Assembly: GCA_002021875.1 (NCBI GenBank)
Contig: CP018627.1
Span: forward strand, 744,001-808,000
Length of the DNA: 64,000 nt
Reading direction: 5' to 3'
From: Streptomyces hygroscopicus
GTDB taxonomy: Bacteria > Actinomycetota > Actinomycetes > Streptomycetales > Streptomycetaceae
The notes under the pieces are model-generated. The model was not told the origin of the DNA and did not search any database. It saw only the letters and a list, made by a program, of their open reading frames with translations. Each line of letters begins with the position of its first letter. Position 1 is the stretch's first letter. Positions 8,342-16,311 of the stretch are shown one piece after another. A program made the position numbers and the translations under genes.

Positions 8342-8857
8342 CTACTCCCCCGGCTCCAGCACATACAGTTCCGGCAGGTTGACCACGATGGCCTCCTGGG
8401 TGCTGCGGGCGATGACCACCACCGCCTCGTCGTCGGGGTCCGGGTTCTCCTCCCGGTGCGGCACAAACGGCGGAACGAAGATGTAGTCGCCCGGGCGGGT
8501 GCGCAGCCGGACCTCCTCGACATGTCCGTTCCGCTCCTCGGCGAAGACGAACTCGGGGTGGCCCCGCACCACGAAGATGGCCGTCTCGGACTCGCCGTGG
8601 TGGTGGTTGGCGGAGGCGGTGTCCGGCGCCACATGGGTCTGGCCCATCCAGAGCCGCTCGGAGCCCACCGACTGACCGCTGATCGCGGCGAACCGCCGCA
8701 TGCCCTCGGTCTGGGCGGTGCCGGGGTCGACGTCCTCGGTGCGGATGTGGTGCAGACGCATCCGCAACGGACTGTCGGGGGCGGTGGCCGTCAGATCCTT
8801 CAGATGCGGATGGAACGCGTCGTGCTGCTGCGCGGGGTCGCCGCCGGGCGTCGTCAT
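8342..8857 (-). CDS. Cupin-domain protein
   Basis: A 171-aa single-domain cupin. Cupin box 1 is NHHHGESETAIFVVRG near residue 88, giving the usual two His plus Glu metal ligands, and box 2 is GDYIFVPPFVPHRE near 125, supplying the third His. It may be a metal-dependent dioxygenase/isomerase or a binding protein; the substrate is unknown. The ATG at 8857 has no Shine-Dalgarno but lies about 8 nt after a -10 box, so the mRNA is probably leaderless. It is divergent from the Rrf2 gene, suggesting Rrf2 control. Confidence 0.82.
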   Translation of the reverse strand: MTTPGGDPAQQHDAFHPHLKDLTATAPDSPLRMRLHHIRTEDVDPGTAQTEGMRRFAAISGQSVGSERLWMGQTHVAPDTASANHHHGESETAIFVVRGHPEFVFAEERNGHVEEVRLRTRPGDYIFVPPFVPHREENPDPDDEAVVVIARSTQEAIVVNLPELYVLEPGE

Positions 8858-8864
8858 GACACCG

Positions 8865-8894
8865 ACCGTAGAAAGCCCGGGTAATGGATGTCAA
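8865..8894 (-). promoter_or_regulatory. Promoter of the cupin gene, next to Rrf2
   Basis: On the minus strand, TTGACA (8894-8889) and TACGGT (8870-8865) are separated by 18 bp. Transcription should start at about 8858, on the ATG. The adjacent AGGTGTCC at 8896-8903 is shared with the palindrome before the ABC transporter leader at 10337-10344, so a common regulator is possible. Confidence 0.5.
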
Positions 8895-8953
8895 CAGGTG
8901 TCCTTTCTCCCACCAGGCACAACACCATGAAATCCACGCTGCATAATGGCCGT

Positions 8954-9364
8954 ATGCAGATCTCGGCGAAGGCGGACTACGCGGTCCGGGCGCTGGCGGA
9001 GCTGGCCGCGGACGCGGGCAGGCCACTCACCTGTGAGGCGATAGCGACCTCCCAGGGCATCCCCTTCCGGTTCCTCAAGGCGGTCTTCCGCGATCTGCGC
9101 CAGGCCGGTCTGGTACGCAGTCAGCGCGGCTGCGAGGGTGGCTACTGGCTCGCCCGCGACCCCGCCGAGATAACCCTCGCGGACATCGTGCTCGCCGTGG
9201 ACGGGGCGTTCCTGACGCTGCGCGGTGAGCGGCTGGACGACCTCGGCTACCACGGCCCGGCGGCCGGACTGCCCGGGGTGTGGCGCGGGATGGAGGACCA
9301 TGTGCGCCAGGTGCTGACCGCCACCGCCCTGAGCGATCTGGTCCGCGAGCGGCTGGCCGCATGA
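8954..9364 (+). CDS. Rrf2 family transcriptional regulator
   Basis: A 136-aa winged-helix Rrf2 protein. MQISAKADYAVRALAELA is the invariant family start, followed by AIATSQGIPFRFLKAVFRDLRQAGLV (recognition helix) and RGCEGGYWLARDPAEITLADIV (wing). Unlike IscR or NsrR it lacks the three-cysteine cluster in the C-terminal part; only two scattered cysteines exist, so an Fe-S cofactor of the standard type is unlikely. The ATG at 8954 has no ribosome site, while CATAAT at 8942-8947 is a good -10 for a leaderless mRNA. Its stop overlaps the next gene by ATGA. Likely targets are itself, the divergent cupin and possibly the downstream sulfur operon. Confidence 0.9.
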   Translation: MQISAKADYAVRALAELAADAGRPLTCEAIATSQGIPFRFLKAVFRDLRQAGLVRSQRGCEGGYWLARDPAEITLADIVLAVDGAFLTLRGERLDDLGYHGPAAGLPGVWRGMEDHVRQVLTATALSDLVRERLAA

Positions 9365-10311
9365 CGTCCGCGAGCCCGGACCGGGCCCGGAGCACCGGGG
9401 CGGACGGCGGGACCGTCGAGATCGTGGAGTACACCGATCCGGCCTGCCCGTGGGCGTGGGGTTCCGAGCCCGCGTTCCGCCACCTGCGGGCCCTCACCGC
9501 GGGGCGGGCCCGCTGGCGCCGGGTGTTCGGCATCCTCTTCGACGACGGCGACGATCCGGCACCGGACCCCACCGCCGAGACCGCCTGGTACAGCCGCTAT
9601 ATCGCCGATATCGCCCGCCATACGCGGGCGCCCTACGCTCATCGGCTGCGATGGGTGGCGGCCACCAGCCGGCCGGCCTCGCTCGCCGCGAAGGCGGCCG
9701 AGCGGCAGGGCGCGATCGCCGCGGAGCGGGTGCTGCGGCGGCTGCGCGAGACCACGTTCGTCCTGGGCACTCCGGCCGATACGGCGGAGCGGGTGCTCGA
9801 CGCCCTGGCGGGGCTCGACGGTGTCGATGTGGGGCGCCTGGGCGCGGAGATGGGCGAGCCGTCGGTGGTGGCGGCCGTCCGGCAGGACCACGCCGAGGCC
9901 CGCGACCCGATCCCGGAGGCGTATGCCTTCCACGCCCCGGGGCCGCATGGCACGGGCGTCAAGGAAACCGACGACGGGGTGCGCTACGCGCTGCCCACGC
10001 TGGTGTTCTCCGGCCCCGGCGGGCGCTTGGCCGCACCGGGGTGGCGGAGCATGGCCGAGTACACGGCGGCGCTGCGCACGGTGGCTCCCGGTCATCTCTG
10101 GCAGGCGGCCCTCCTCGGCGCCGAGGAGGCCCTGGCGGAGTACCGCAGCCTGACCGGGCCCGACCTGTCACTGCTGACGGGCCGGACCACTCCCCCGCCC
10201 ACGGCCGTACGGGTGGAGACGGCGGGCGGGCCGCTGTGGCTGCACCCTGACGAGGCCGCCGCCCATCCAGCGCTCGCCGCCTCGTCAGGGCTGAAAAGCC
10301 CCAGGTCGTAG
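9361..10311 (+). CDS. DsbA/FrnE-like thioredoxin-fold protein
   Basis: A 316-aa cytoplasmic DsbA-family protein. The active-site loop reads TDPACPWAWGSEPAF, so the first Cys of the CPWC motif is kept but the second is Ala. A helical insert (residues about 55-190) contains the FGILFDD and RPASLAAKAAERQG segments typical of FrnE-like oxidoreductases, and ALPTLVFSGPGG provides the cis-Pro region. Monothiol chemistry, as in glutathione-dependent isomerases, is more plausible than dithiol exchange. It is translationally coupled to the Rrf2 gene (ATGA), implying a shared redox or electrophile role. Confidence 0.8.
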   Translation: MTSASPDRARSTGADGGTVEIVEYTDPACPWAWGSEPAFRHLRALTAGRARWRRVFGILFDDGDDPAPDPTAETAWYSRYIADIARHTRAPYAHRLRWVAATSRPASLAAKAAERQGAIAAERVLRRLRETTFVLGTPADTAERVLDALAGLDGVDVGRLGAEMGEPSVVAAVRQDHAEARDPIPEAYAFHAPGPHGTGVKETDDGVRYALPTLVFSGPGGRLAAPGWRSMAEYTAALRTVAPGHLWQAALLGAEEALAEYRSLTGPDLSLLTGRTTPPPTAVRVETAGGPLWLHPDEAAAHPALAASSGLKSPRS

Positions 10312-10327
10312 CCGTCTTACCCCATGA

Positions 10328-10375
10328 GACACCTAAAGGTGTCCATTGACTTCGCCGCCCCTCGCCCCGCACCAT
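10328..10375 (+). promoter_or_regulatory. Operator palindrome and promoter of the sulfur-uptake operon
   Basis: GACACCT-AA-AGGTGTC at 10328-10343 is a perfect 7-bp inverted repeat. It abuts a -35 box, TTGACT at 10346-10351, with CACCAT at 10370-10375 as -10 after an 18-bp spacer. The predicted start falls on the ATG of the leader peptide at 10382. The position suits a repressor that occludes -35, or an activator. Confidence 0.6.
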
Positions 10376-10381
10376 GGGCAC

Positions 10382-10456
10382 ATGCTGACGACGCACCCCG
10401 GTGTGGTGTGCCGATACGTGGACTTCCGGCGCACCGCCAGCGCCATCTGTCGCTGA
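10382..10456 (+). CDS. Cysteine-containing leader peptide
   Basis: A 24-aa ORF that starts with MLTTHPGVVCRYVDFRRTAS and ends with AICR before TGA. It resembles the short leader peptides annotated before actinobacterial sulfur-assimilation and sulfonate genes, which share the pattern V-D-[FL]-x-R-x-[AS]-S-x-x-C-R. Cys codons at positions 10 and 23, the latter one codon from the end, could let the ribosome sense Cys-tRNA and control readthrough into the transporter operon 205 bp downstream. It has no Shine-Dalgarno and probably starts at the transcript 5' end. It is too short for routine gene callers. The function is inferred from family resemblance and context. Confidence 0.72.
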   Translation: MLTTHPGVVCRYVDFRRTASAICR

Positions 10457-10660
10457 TCGCCCCCTTTCGCCGACGCGATCTGCCACGTCCCGAGCGCCTC
10501 GCCCCGCTCGTTCCCTTCGCTTTCCTCCCCGGGCCCCACCGCCTCCGGCCTTCATGACCGCTGCCCGTCCGCGTGTCCTCGCTGTCGTGTGCGGACGTGT
10601 GCGGCCGTGTGCTCACGGCCGTCCGGGGGCAGTTGACACCACGAAAGGCGACGTCCCGTC

Positions 10661-12238
10661 ATGACCTCCGCCGCCCCGCCACTTCCCGTCCGCCGTCCGC
10701 CCGATCCACCACCGCGCCCCGCTCCGGACCGGCGCTCCGTGCTCGGGCTCGCCCTGGGGGCGGGTGGCTCCCTGCTGCTTTCCGCCTGCGGCGGGGTGGC
10801 GACGACCGGGGCGGGCGGCGGGGGCGAGACCCTGCGCTGGGGCTGGGATCTGCCCTCCAGCTGGGACCCGGTGTTCTCGTCCAAGGGCTGGGATGTCCAC
10901 CTGCTGTCGCTCGTCTACTCCGGGCTGACCCAACTCGACGCCAAGGGCGGCGCCAAGCCCGCGCTCGCCTCCTCCTGGCGCTACTCCCACGACGGCCGGC
11001 GCCTCACCTTCACCCTCCGCCGGGGCCTGCGGTTCGCCGACGGCACCCCGGTGGACGCCGAGGCCGTCAAGAAGAGCGTCGAGCGCGGCAAGAACCACCC
11101 CAAGTCCCTGATCGCCTCCCAACTGACCAGCATCGACACGGTACGGGCCCCCGACGCGCACACCGTGGTCCTCGAACTCATCGAGGCCGACTACCAGTTG
11201 CCCGCTCTCCTGGCCGGGAAGACCGGCATGGTGGTCAGCCCCACCGCGTTCGGGAAGGACGAGGCGCGGCTGGCCACCAGGCCGGTCGGCCACGGCCCGT
11301 TCCGGCTGGTGTCCTACACCCAGAACTCGATGGCGAGCCTGCGCCGCGACCCCGGCTACTGGAACGCCGACCACATCGCCGTCGAACGCTTCGAGGCGTA
11401 CCCGAAGCCCGATGAGACCACGGCGCTCGCCGCGCTCCAGTCCGGGCGGCTCAATGTGGCCCAGATCCCGTTCAGCCAGGTCGAGGCGGCGCGTGAGGCC
11501 GGTTTCACGGTGCAGCTCATCCCGTCGATGGTGGTGCGCGTCCTGGATGTGAACACCGCCATGAAGCCCTTCGACGACCCCGCCGTCCTCAAGGCACTGA
11601 AGTACGCGGTTGACCGCCAAGCCCTGCTGGACAGCGAGCAGTTCGGCCATGGCGAGGTGGACCACCAGCCCTTCCCGCCCGGCTATACGGGCTTCGACCC
11701 GGCGCTCGGCGCGGTGTACCGGCACGACCCGGAGCGGGCGCGCGCGCTGCTGCGGGAGGCCGGATACCACGACGGCGTCGAGGTGACCATCACCACCGCC
11801 CAGCCGCAGGGCGCTCCCGAGCAGTTGCAGGCGCAGCTCAACCGGGCCGGGTTCCGGGCCCGGATCGAGGTCATCCCCGAGGCGCGGGCGTCCCAGGTGG
11901 TGTACGTCCAGCACTCCCGCGCCCTGTACCTCGACCAGTTCGCCGGGCGGGAGTCGCCGGTGCAGGCGATGCAGGTGCTCTTCGGCGCGGAGGGGCTGAT
12001 GAACCCCTCCCGCCGTACGACACCCGAACTGGACGCGGCCGTGGCCGCGGTGCGCCGCACCCCGCTGGAGTCGCCGCGCTATCCGGAGGTGCTGCGGGCG
12101 GCCACCGTGGTGGCGGTGCGCACGATGCCGAATGTGTTCCTCTACACGGTGCCGCGCGCCCTCGCCCGTACGTCCTCCGTCTCCGCCATCCCCTCGCTCC
12201 CGGTGGTGCAGCGGTTCGAGGGGGTGACGGCCGGATGA
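10661..12238 (+). CDS. ABC transporter substrate-binding lipoprotein, family 5
   Basis: A 525-aa SBP_bac_5 protein. A twin-arginine DRRSVLGLALG stretch at about 23-33 is followed by the lipobox LLLSAC with Cys43, so it is a Tat-exported lipoprotein. The mature chain has the family landmarks LRRGLRFADGTPVDAEAVKKS and a long C-terminal lobe. It is the first gene of an operon whose next gene overlaps by ATGA. Ligands of this family include peptides, opines, nickel and glutathione; the downstream SsuD-like monooxygenase and the cysteine leader peptide argue for an organosulfur ligand. Confidence 0.88.
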   Translation: MTSAAPPLPVRRPPDPPPRPAPDRRSVLGLALGAGGSLLLSACGGVATTGAGGGGETLRWGWDLPSSWDPVFSSKGWDVHLLSLVYSGLTQLDAKGGAKPALASSWRYSHDGRRLTFTLRRGLRFADGTPVDAEAVKKSVERGKNHPKSLIASQLTSIDTVRAPDAHTVVLELIEADYQLPALLAGKTGMVVSPTAFGKDEARLATRPVGHGPFRLVSYTQNSMASLRRDPGYWNADHIAVERFEAYPKPDETTALAALQSGRLNVAQIPFSQVEAAREAGFTVQLIPSMVVRVLDVNTAMKPFDDPAVLKALKYAVDRQALLDSEQFGHGEVDHQPFPPGYTGFDPALGAVYRHDPERARALLREAGYHDGVEVTITTAQPQGAPEQLQAQLNRAGFRARIEVIPEARASQVVYVQHSRALYLDQFAGRESPVQAMQVLFGAEGLMNPSRRTTPELDAAVAAVRRTPLESPRYPEVLRAATVVAVRTMPNVFLYTVPRALARTSSVSAIPSLPVVQRFEGVTAG

Positions 12239-13254
12239 CCGCGCTCGCTCCGCGCCTCGCGGACACCCGGCGCAAGCCCGTACGGGCGGCCCGTCTCCCG
12301 CGCTCGCTCGGCCGCGTCCTCGCCACGGCGGGCACGGTGTTCCTGTTGTCCTCCGCGCTCACCTTCGGTCTCGGCGCGCTCTCCGGGGCCAATCCGGCGG
12401 CGGCGGTTCTCGGCGAGACGGCGACCCCCGCCGACATCGCCCGGATGAACCATCAGTTCGGCCTCGACCGGCCGCTGTGGGAGCAGTACGTGTCATGGCT
12501 GGGGCATGCCTTCACCGGGGACCTCGGCCGCTCGTGGTTCACCACGGTCCCGGTGGCCGACAGCATCCGGCAGGCGATGCCGGTGGATCTGTCCATCGCC
12601 GGGCTCGCGCTGCTGATGGCCGTGGTGCTGGGCGGAGCCGCCGGTGTCGCCGCCGCGCTCCGGGCCGGCGGACGGCTGGACCGCGCCGTCACCGCGCTGT
12701 GCGCGCTGCTCGGCACCCTGCCCGGTTTCGTCGTGGCCATCGCGCTGGTCACGGTGTTCTCGCTGAGGCTGGGGTGGCTGCCGTCCGGTGGCTATGTGCC
12801 GCTGGACATGGACCCCGCGCAGTGGCTGCGGTACACCGTGATGCCCGCGCTCGCGCTGAGTCTGGAGGCCGCTGCCGCCATCGCCCGTCAACTGCGCACC
12901 TCGCTGGTGGGGACGTTGCGGGAGAACTATGTGACGGGTGCGGTGATGCGCGGACTGCCCGCCCGGCGCGTGGTGTTCGGCCATGCCCTGCGCAACGCCG
13001 CGGGACCGGCGCTGACGGCGCTCGGGATGAGCGTGCCGATGCTGCTCGGCGGTGCGGTGGTCACCCAGCAGATCTTCGCGCTGCCCGGTCTCGCCCAGCT
13101 CACCCTGCAGTCGGCGGAACAGCACGACATTCCGGTGATCCAGGGGACGCTGCTGGTGACCATCGCGGTGGTCCTGGTCGTCAACGTGGCCGTCAACGCG
13201 GCGTTGCTCGCGCTGAATCCGGCCGCCCGGCGCCGGGAGGTGACGCGCCGATGA
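12235..13254 (+). CDS. ABC transporter permease (DppB/OppB type)
   Basis: A 339-aa inner-membrane permease with six predicted helices. The N-terminal ADIARMNHQFGLDRPLWEQY segment is characteristic of DppB-like permeases, and ENYVTGAVMRGLPARRVVFG is the cytoplasmic EAA loop contacting the ATPase. The start ATG overlaps the previous stop by 4 bp and the end overlaps the next start by 4 bp, so translation is coupled. It forms the channel with the following permease. Confidence 0.9.
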   Translation: MTALAPRLADTRRKPVRAARLPRSLGRVLATAGTVFLLSSALTFGLGALSGANPAAAVLGETATPADIARMNHQFGLDRPLWEQYVSWLGHAFTGDLGRSWFTTVPVADSIRQAMPVDLSIAGLALLMAVVLGGAAGVAAALRAGGRLDRAVTALCALLGTLPGFVVAIALVTVFSLRLGWLPSGGYVPLDMDPAQWLRYTVMPALALSLEAAAAIARQLRTSLVGTLRENYVTGAVMRGLPARRVVFGHALRNAAGPALTALGMSVPMLLGGAVVTQQIFALPGLAQLTLQSAEQHDIPVIQGTLLVTIAVVLVVNVAVNAALLALNPAARRREVTRR

Positions 13255-14174
13255 GGACGTTGCGACGGGCATGGGGACATCCGTCCGCCAAGGTGGCGCT
13301 GCTGGTGCTGCTGGCCATCGTGCTGCTGGCGGCGTTCGGCGGCCGGCTCGCGCCGCATGATCCGCTGGCCCAGCACCCCCGGAACATGCTGCGCGGCCCC
13401 GGTCCCGGCCATCTTCTGGGCACCGACTATCTGGGCCGCGATGTGCTCAGCCGGCTGCTGGAGGGCAGTGGCCGCTCGGTGGCGGGCGCCGTGGAGGCGG
13501 TGGCCGCCGCGATGACGGTGGGCGTGCCGACCGGACTGGCCTCGCTGTGGATGGGGCGCGTGGGCGAGTGGATCGCACAGCGCGTGGTCGACGCGCTGAT
13601 GACGCTGCCGTTCACCGTGTTCGCCATCGCGGTCGTGGGCGCGCTGGGCAACGGGATGCACCAGGCCATGCTGGCGCTCGGGGTGCTCTACGCCCCGCTG
13701 TTCTTCCGGATGACCCGCGCCGCCGCGCTGAGCCTGCGGCACGCCCAGTACGTGGAGTCGGCCGAGCTGTTCGGCGCCTCGGTCGGGCGGGTGCTGCGCA
13801 CCCACATCTGGAGCAAGGTCCTGCCGACGGTGATCGTCACCGCCGCCCACGCGCTGGCCACCTGTCTGCTGGTGGTCTCCTCGCTGACCTTCCTCGGGGT
13901 CGGTGTGCAGCCTCCCGCCGCCACCTGGGGCGGCATGCTCGCCACCGACCTGGGCTTCCTCACCCAGCAGATCTGGGCACCGGTGTTCCCGGCCGCGCTG
14001 ATCGTCGTCACCGCCGGTGCGCTCAACCTGCTGGCCGATGCCGTACGGGACGCCGGGGCGGACGAGTTGCTGCCCGGCGGTGCGCCGGAGACGGCCGCCG
14101 GCTCCCTGGGCGCCACTGCCGACACCCCCGACACCACCAAGGAGCAGGCCGATGCCGCACTCCCCGCCGCCTGA
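13251..14174 (+). CDS. ABC transporter permease (DppC/OppC type)
   Basis: A 307-aa permease. HDPLAQHPRNMLRGPG and HLLGTDYLGRDVLSRLLEG near residue 60 are the DppC-family signature, and an EAA-like loop ESAELFGASVGRVLRTHIW is present. The start ATG 13251 overlaps the upstream stop; a much longer in-frame reading lies antiparallel to nothing useful within the first permease and is rejected. A short Ala/Thr-rich C-terminal tail follows the last helix. Its end overlaps the ATPase start by 23 bp. Confidence 0.9.
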   Translation: MRTLRRAWGHPSAKVALLVLLAIVLLAAFGGRLAPHDPLAQHPRNMLRGPGPGHLLGTDYLGRDVLSRLLEGSGRSVAGAVEAVAAAMTVGVPTGLASLWMGRVGEWIAQRVVDALMTLPFTVFAIAVVGALGNGMHQAMLALGVLYAPLFFRMTRAAALSLRHAQYVESAELFGASVGRVLRTHIWSKVLPTVIVTAAHALATCLLVVSSLTFLGVGVQPPAATWGGMLATDLGFLTQQIWAPVFPAALIVVTAGALNLLADAVRDAGADELLPGGAPETAAGSLGATADTPDTTKEQADAALPAA

Positions 14175-15219
14175 CCCCGCCACGCCCGGCGGCCCCGGCG
14201 CCCTGGGCCAACGGCCCGCCGCGCTGGCGGTCGAGGGGCTCGGCGTCACCGTCGCGTCCGGACGGCTGACGGCCGTACGCGATGTGTCGTTCACCGTGGG
14301 CCGCGGTGAGGCCGTCGGCCTGGTCGGTGAATCCGGCAGCGGCAAGACCCTCATCTGCCGGTCGGTGCTCGGACTGCTGCCGCCGGGCTGCGCGGTGTCC
14401 GAGGGTGAGATCGCCCTGTCCGGTGAGGCGCTGACCGGGCTGTCGCGCCGGGAGTGGGACCGGGTACGCGGCACTCGGGTGGGCGCCGTCTTCCAGGACC
14501 CCGCCTCGTATCTCAACCCCGCGCTGACCGTGGGGCGTCAGCTGACCGAGGTGCTGCGGGTGAAGCTGGGGCTGGACCGCGCGCGGGCCGGTGAGCGGGC
14601 CGTCGAGCTGTTCACCGCCGTCGGATTGCACGACCCCGCCGACGTCGCCCGGCGCCATCCGCACGAGCTGTCCGGCGGGATGCTGCAGCGTGTGCTGATC
14701 GCCGTCGCGGTGGCCTGCGCCCCGGATCTGCTGGTGGCCGACGAGGCGACCACCGCGCTGGATGTGGTGGTCCAGGCCGAGGTCCTGGAGCTGCTGGCCC
14801 GGATGCGCGCCGAGCAGGATCTGGCGCTGCTGCTGGTCAGCCACGATCTGGCGGTGATCGCCGAGGTGTGCGACCGCATCCTGGTGGCGTACGCCGGAGA
14901 GCTGGTCGAGGACGGCCCGGCCGAGCGGGTGCTGAACGACCCCCTGCATCCGTACACCGAGGCGCTGTTGCGCGTGGCCACGGTCGGCGACTGGGAACGG
15001 CGCGAGCTGGAGGTGATCCCCGGCGCGCCGCCCGAGGTGGGCGCGCGGCTGCCGGGCTGCCGGTTCGCCGACCGCTGCCCGTTCGCCGCGCCCGAGTGCC
15101 TCAGCGGTCCGGTGCCGCTGCGCGAGACGGCCGACGGGCGGCGGGTGCGGTGTGTCCGCGGTGAGGAGATCGAACGGTCGCGGGCCGGTGCGCGCGGCGC
15201 CCGGGAGGTGGCGGTATGA
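14152..15219 (+). CDS. ABC transporter ATPase (DppD-like)
   Basis: A 355-aa ATPase. Walker A GESGSGKT near residue 58, Q-loop in FQDPASYLNP, signature LSGGMLQRV, Walker B DLLVADEATTALD, and H-loop SHDL. The C-terminal oligopeptide-transporter domain carries the cysteine cluster CRFADRCPFAAPEC that in DppD/DppF homologues binds an Fe-S cluster. The ATG 14152 has GGAG 7 nt upstream. It pairs with the following ATPase to energise the permeases. Confidence 0.92.
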   Translation: MPHSPPPDPATPGGPGALGQRPAALAVEGLGVTVASGRLTAVRDVSFTVGRGEAVGLVGESGSGKTLICRSVLGLLPPGCAVSEGEIALSGEALTGLSRREWDRVRGTRVGAVFQDPASYLNPALTVGRQLTEVLRVKLGLDRARAGERAVELFTAVGLHDPADVARRHPHELSGGMLQRVLIAVAVACAPDLLVADEATTALDVVVQAEVLELLARMRAEQDLALLLVSHDLAVIAEVCDRILVAYAGELVEDGPAERVLNDPLHPYTEALLRVATVGDWERRELEVIPGAPPEVGARLPGCRFADRCPFAAPECLSGPVPLRETADGRRVRCVRGEEIERSRAGARGAREVAV

Positions 15220-16268
15220 GCGGGCTGCTGGAGATCTCCGGCCTGACCGTGGCCTTCGGCCGGCGGGACGCGCGGCCGGTGCTGGACGGTGTGGAGCTGT
15301 CCGTGGGCGAGGGCGAGATCGTCGGGGTCATCGGGGAGACCGGCTCCGGCAAGACCACGCTGGCCCGTACGGCCGTGGGCCTGGTCCCTGCGCGCTCGGG
15401 CCGGGTGGTCTTCGACGGGCGCGAGGTCTCCGGGCTGCGAGGGCGCGCGCTGCGGGCGTTCCGCCGTTCGGGGCGGCTGAGTTACGCGTTCCAGGATCCG
15501 CTGCGGGCCCTGGATCCGGAGCTGACGGTCCGGCGGGCGGTGGCCGAGCCACTCGCCGTCGCGGGCGATCTCGGCGACGCGGAGATCGCCGCACGGGTGG
15601 ACGAGGCGCTGGAGACGGTGGGCCTGGACCCGGCGCGCCTCGGCGATCGGCTGCCGGGCGCGATCTCCGGCGGTCAGCGCCAGCGGGTGCTGCTCGCGCG
15701 GGCGATCGTCACCCGGCCCCGGCTGCTGATCGCCGATGAGCCGGTGAGCGCCCTGGACGCCTCCAACCGCAACCGGGTGCTGCGGCTGCTGGAGCGGCTG
15801 CGCACCGAGCGCGGGATGGCCGTCGTCGTCATCTCGCACGACCTCAGCTCGCTGGCGGGCATCGCCGACCGGGTGGCGGTGCTGTACCGCGGCCGGGTGG
15901 TGGAACAGGGGCCCGTACGGGAGGTGTTCGGCCGGCCGATGCATCCGTACACCGCGCTGCTGATCGCCTCCGCGCCGAGCGTACGCGCCGGGGGCGGGCC
16001 GGGCGCGGCGGCGCTGCGCCCGGCGGCGGAACCGCCCGCCTGGACGGCGCGGGAGGGCTGTGTCTTCGGCCACCGCTGCCCGTTCGTCATCGGCTCCTGC
16101 CGCACCGCGCCCGCGCCGGCCCCGGTGGGCCAGGGGCGCACCGCCGCCTGCCACCGGGTGCCCCAGTGGCGTGAGCTGGTGGCCGGGGCGGCTCCCCCGG
16201 TCACCGCGAAAGGGTCGCCGGAGCTGGTGGCGGCCGCCGGAGAAACAGACAAGGAAGCCGGGCGGTGA
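15216..16268 (+). CDS. ABC transporter ATPase (DppF-like)
   Basis: A 350-aa partner ATPase, ATGA-coupled to the previous gene. Walker A is GETGSGKTT, the signature ISGGQRQRVLLARA, Walker B RLLIADEPVSALD, and the H-loop SHDL. The C-terminal domain has CVFGHRCPF...CRTAP, the equivalent Fe-S type cysteine motif. Two different ATPases plus two permeases give the classical heteromeric Dpp architecture. Confidence 0.92.
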   Translation: MSGLLEISGLTVAFGRRDARPVLDGVELSVGEGEIVGVIGETGSGKTTLARTAVGLVPARSGRVVFDGREVSGLRGRALRAFRRSGRLSYAFQDPLRALDPELTVRRAVAEPLAVAGDLGDAEIAARVDEALETVGLDPARLGDRLPGAISGGQRQRVLLARAIVTRPRLLIADEPVSALDASNRNRVLRLLERLRTERGMAVVVISHDLSSLAGIADRVAVLYRGRVVEQGPVREVFGRPMHPYTALLIASAPSVRAGGGPGAAALRPAAEPPAWTAREGCVFGHRCPFVIGSCRTAPAPAPVGQGRTAACHRVPQWRELVAGAAPPVTAKGSPELVAAAGETDKEAGR

Positions 16269-16311
16269 CCATCCCCCCGGCCACTTCCCGCCCCTCGGAG
16301 AAAGGCTGACG

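Noticed and set aside
12477..13250. Long N-terminal extension of the second permease
   Set aside because: It is an alternate-frame reading of the first permease; the true start overlaps that gene's stop at 13251.
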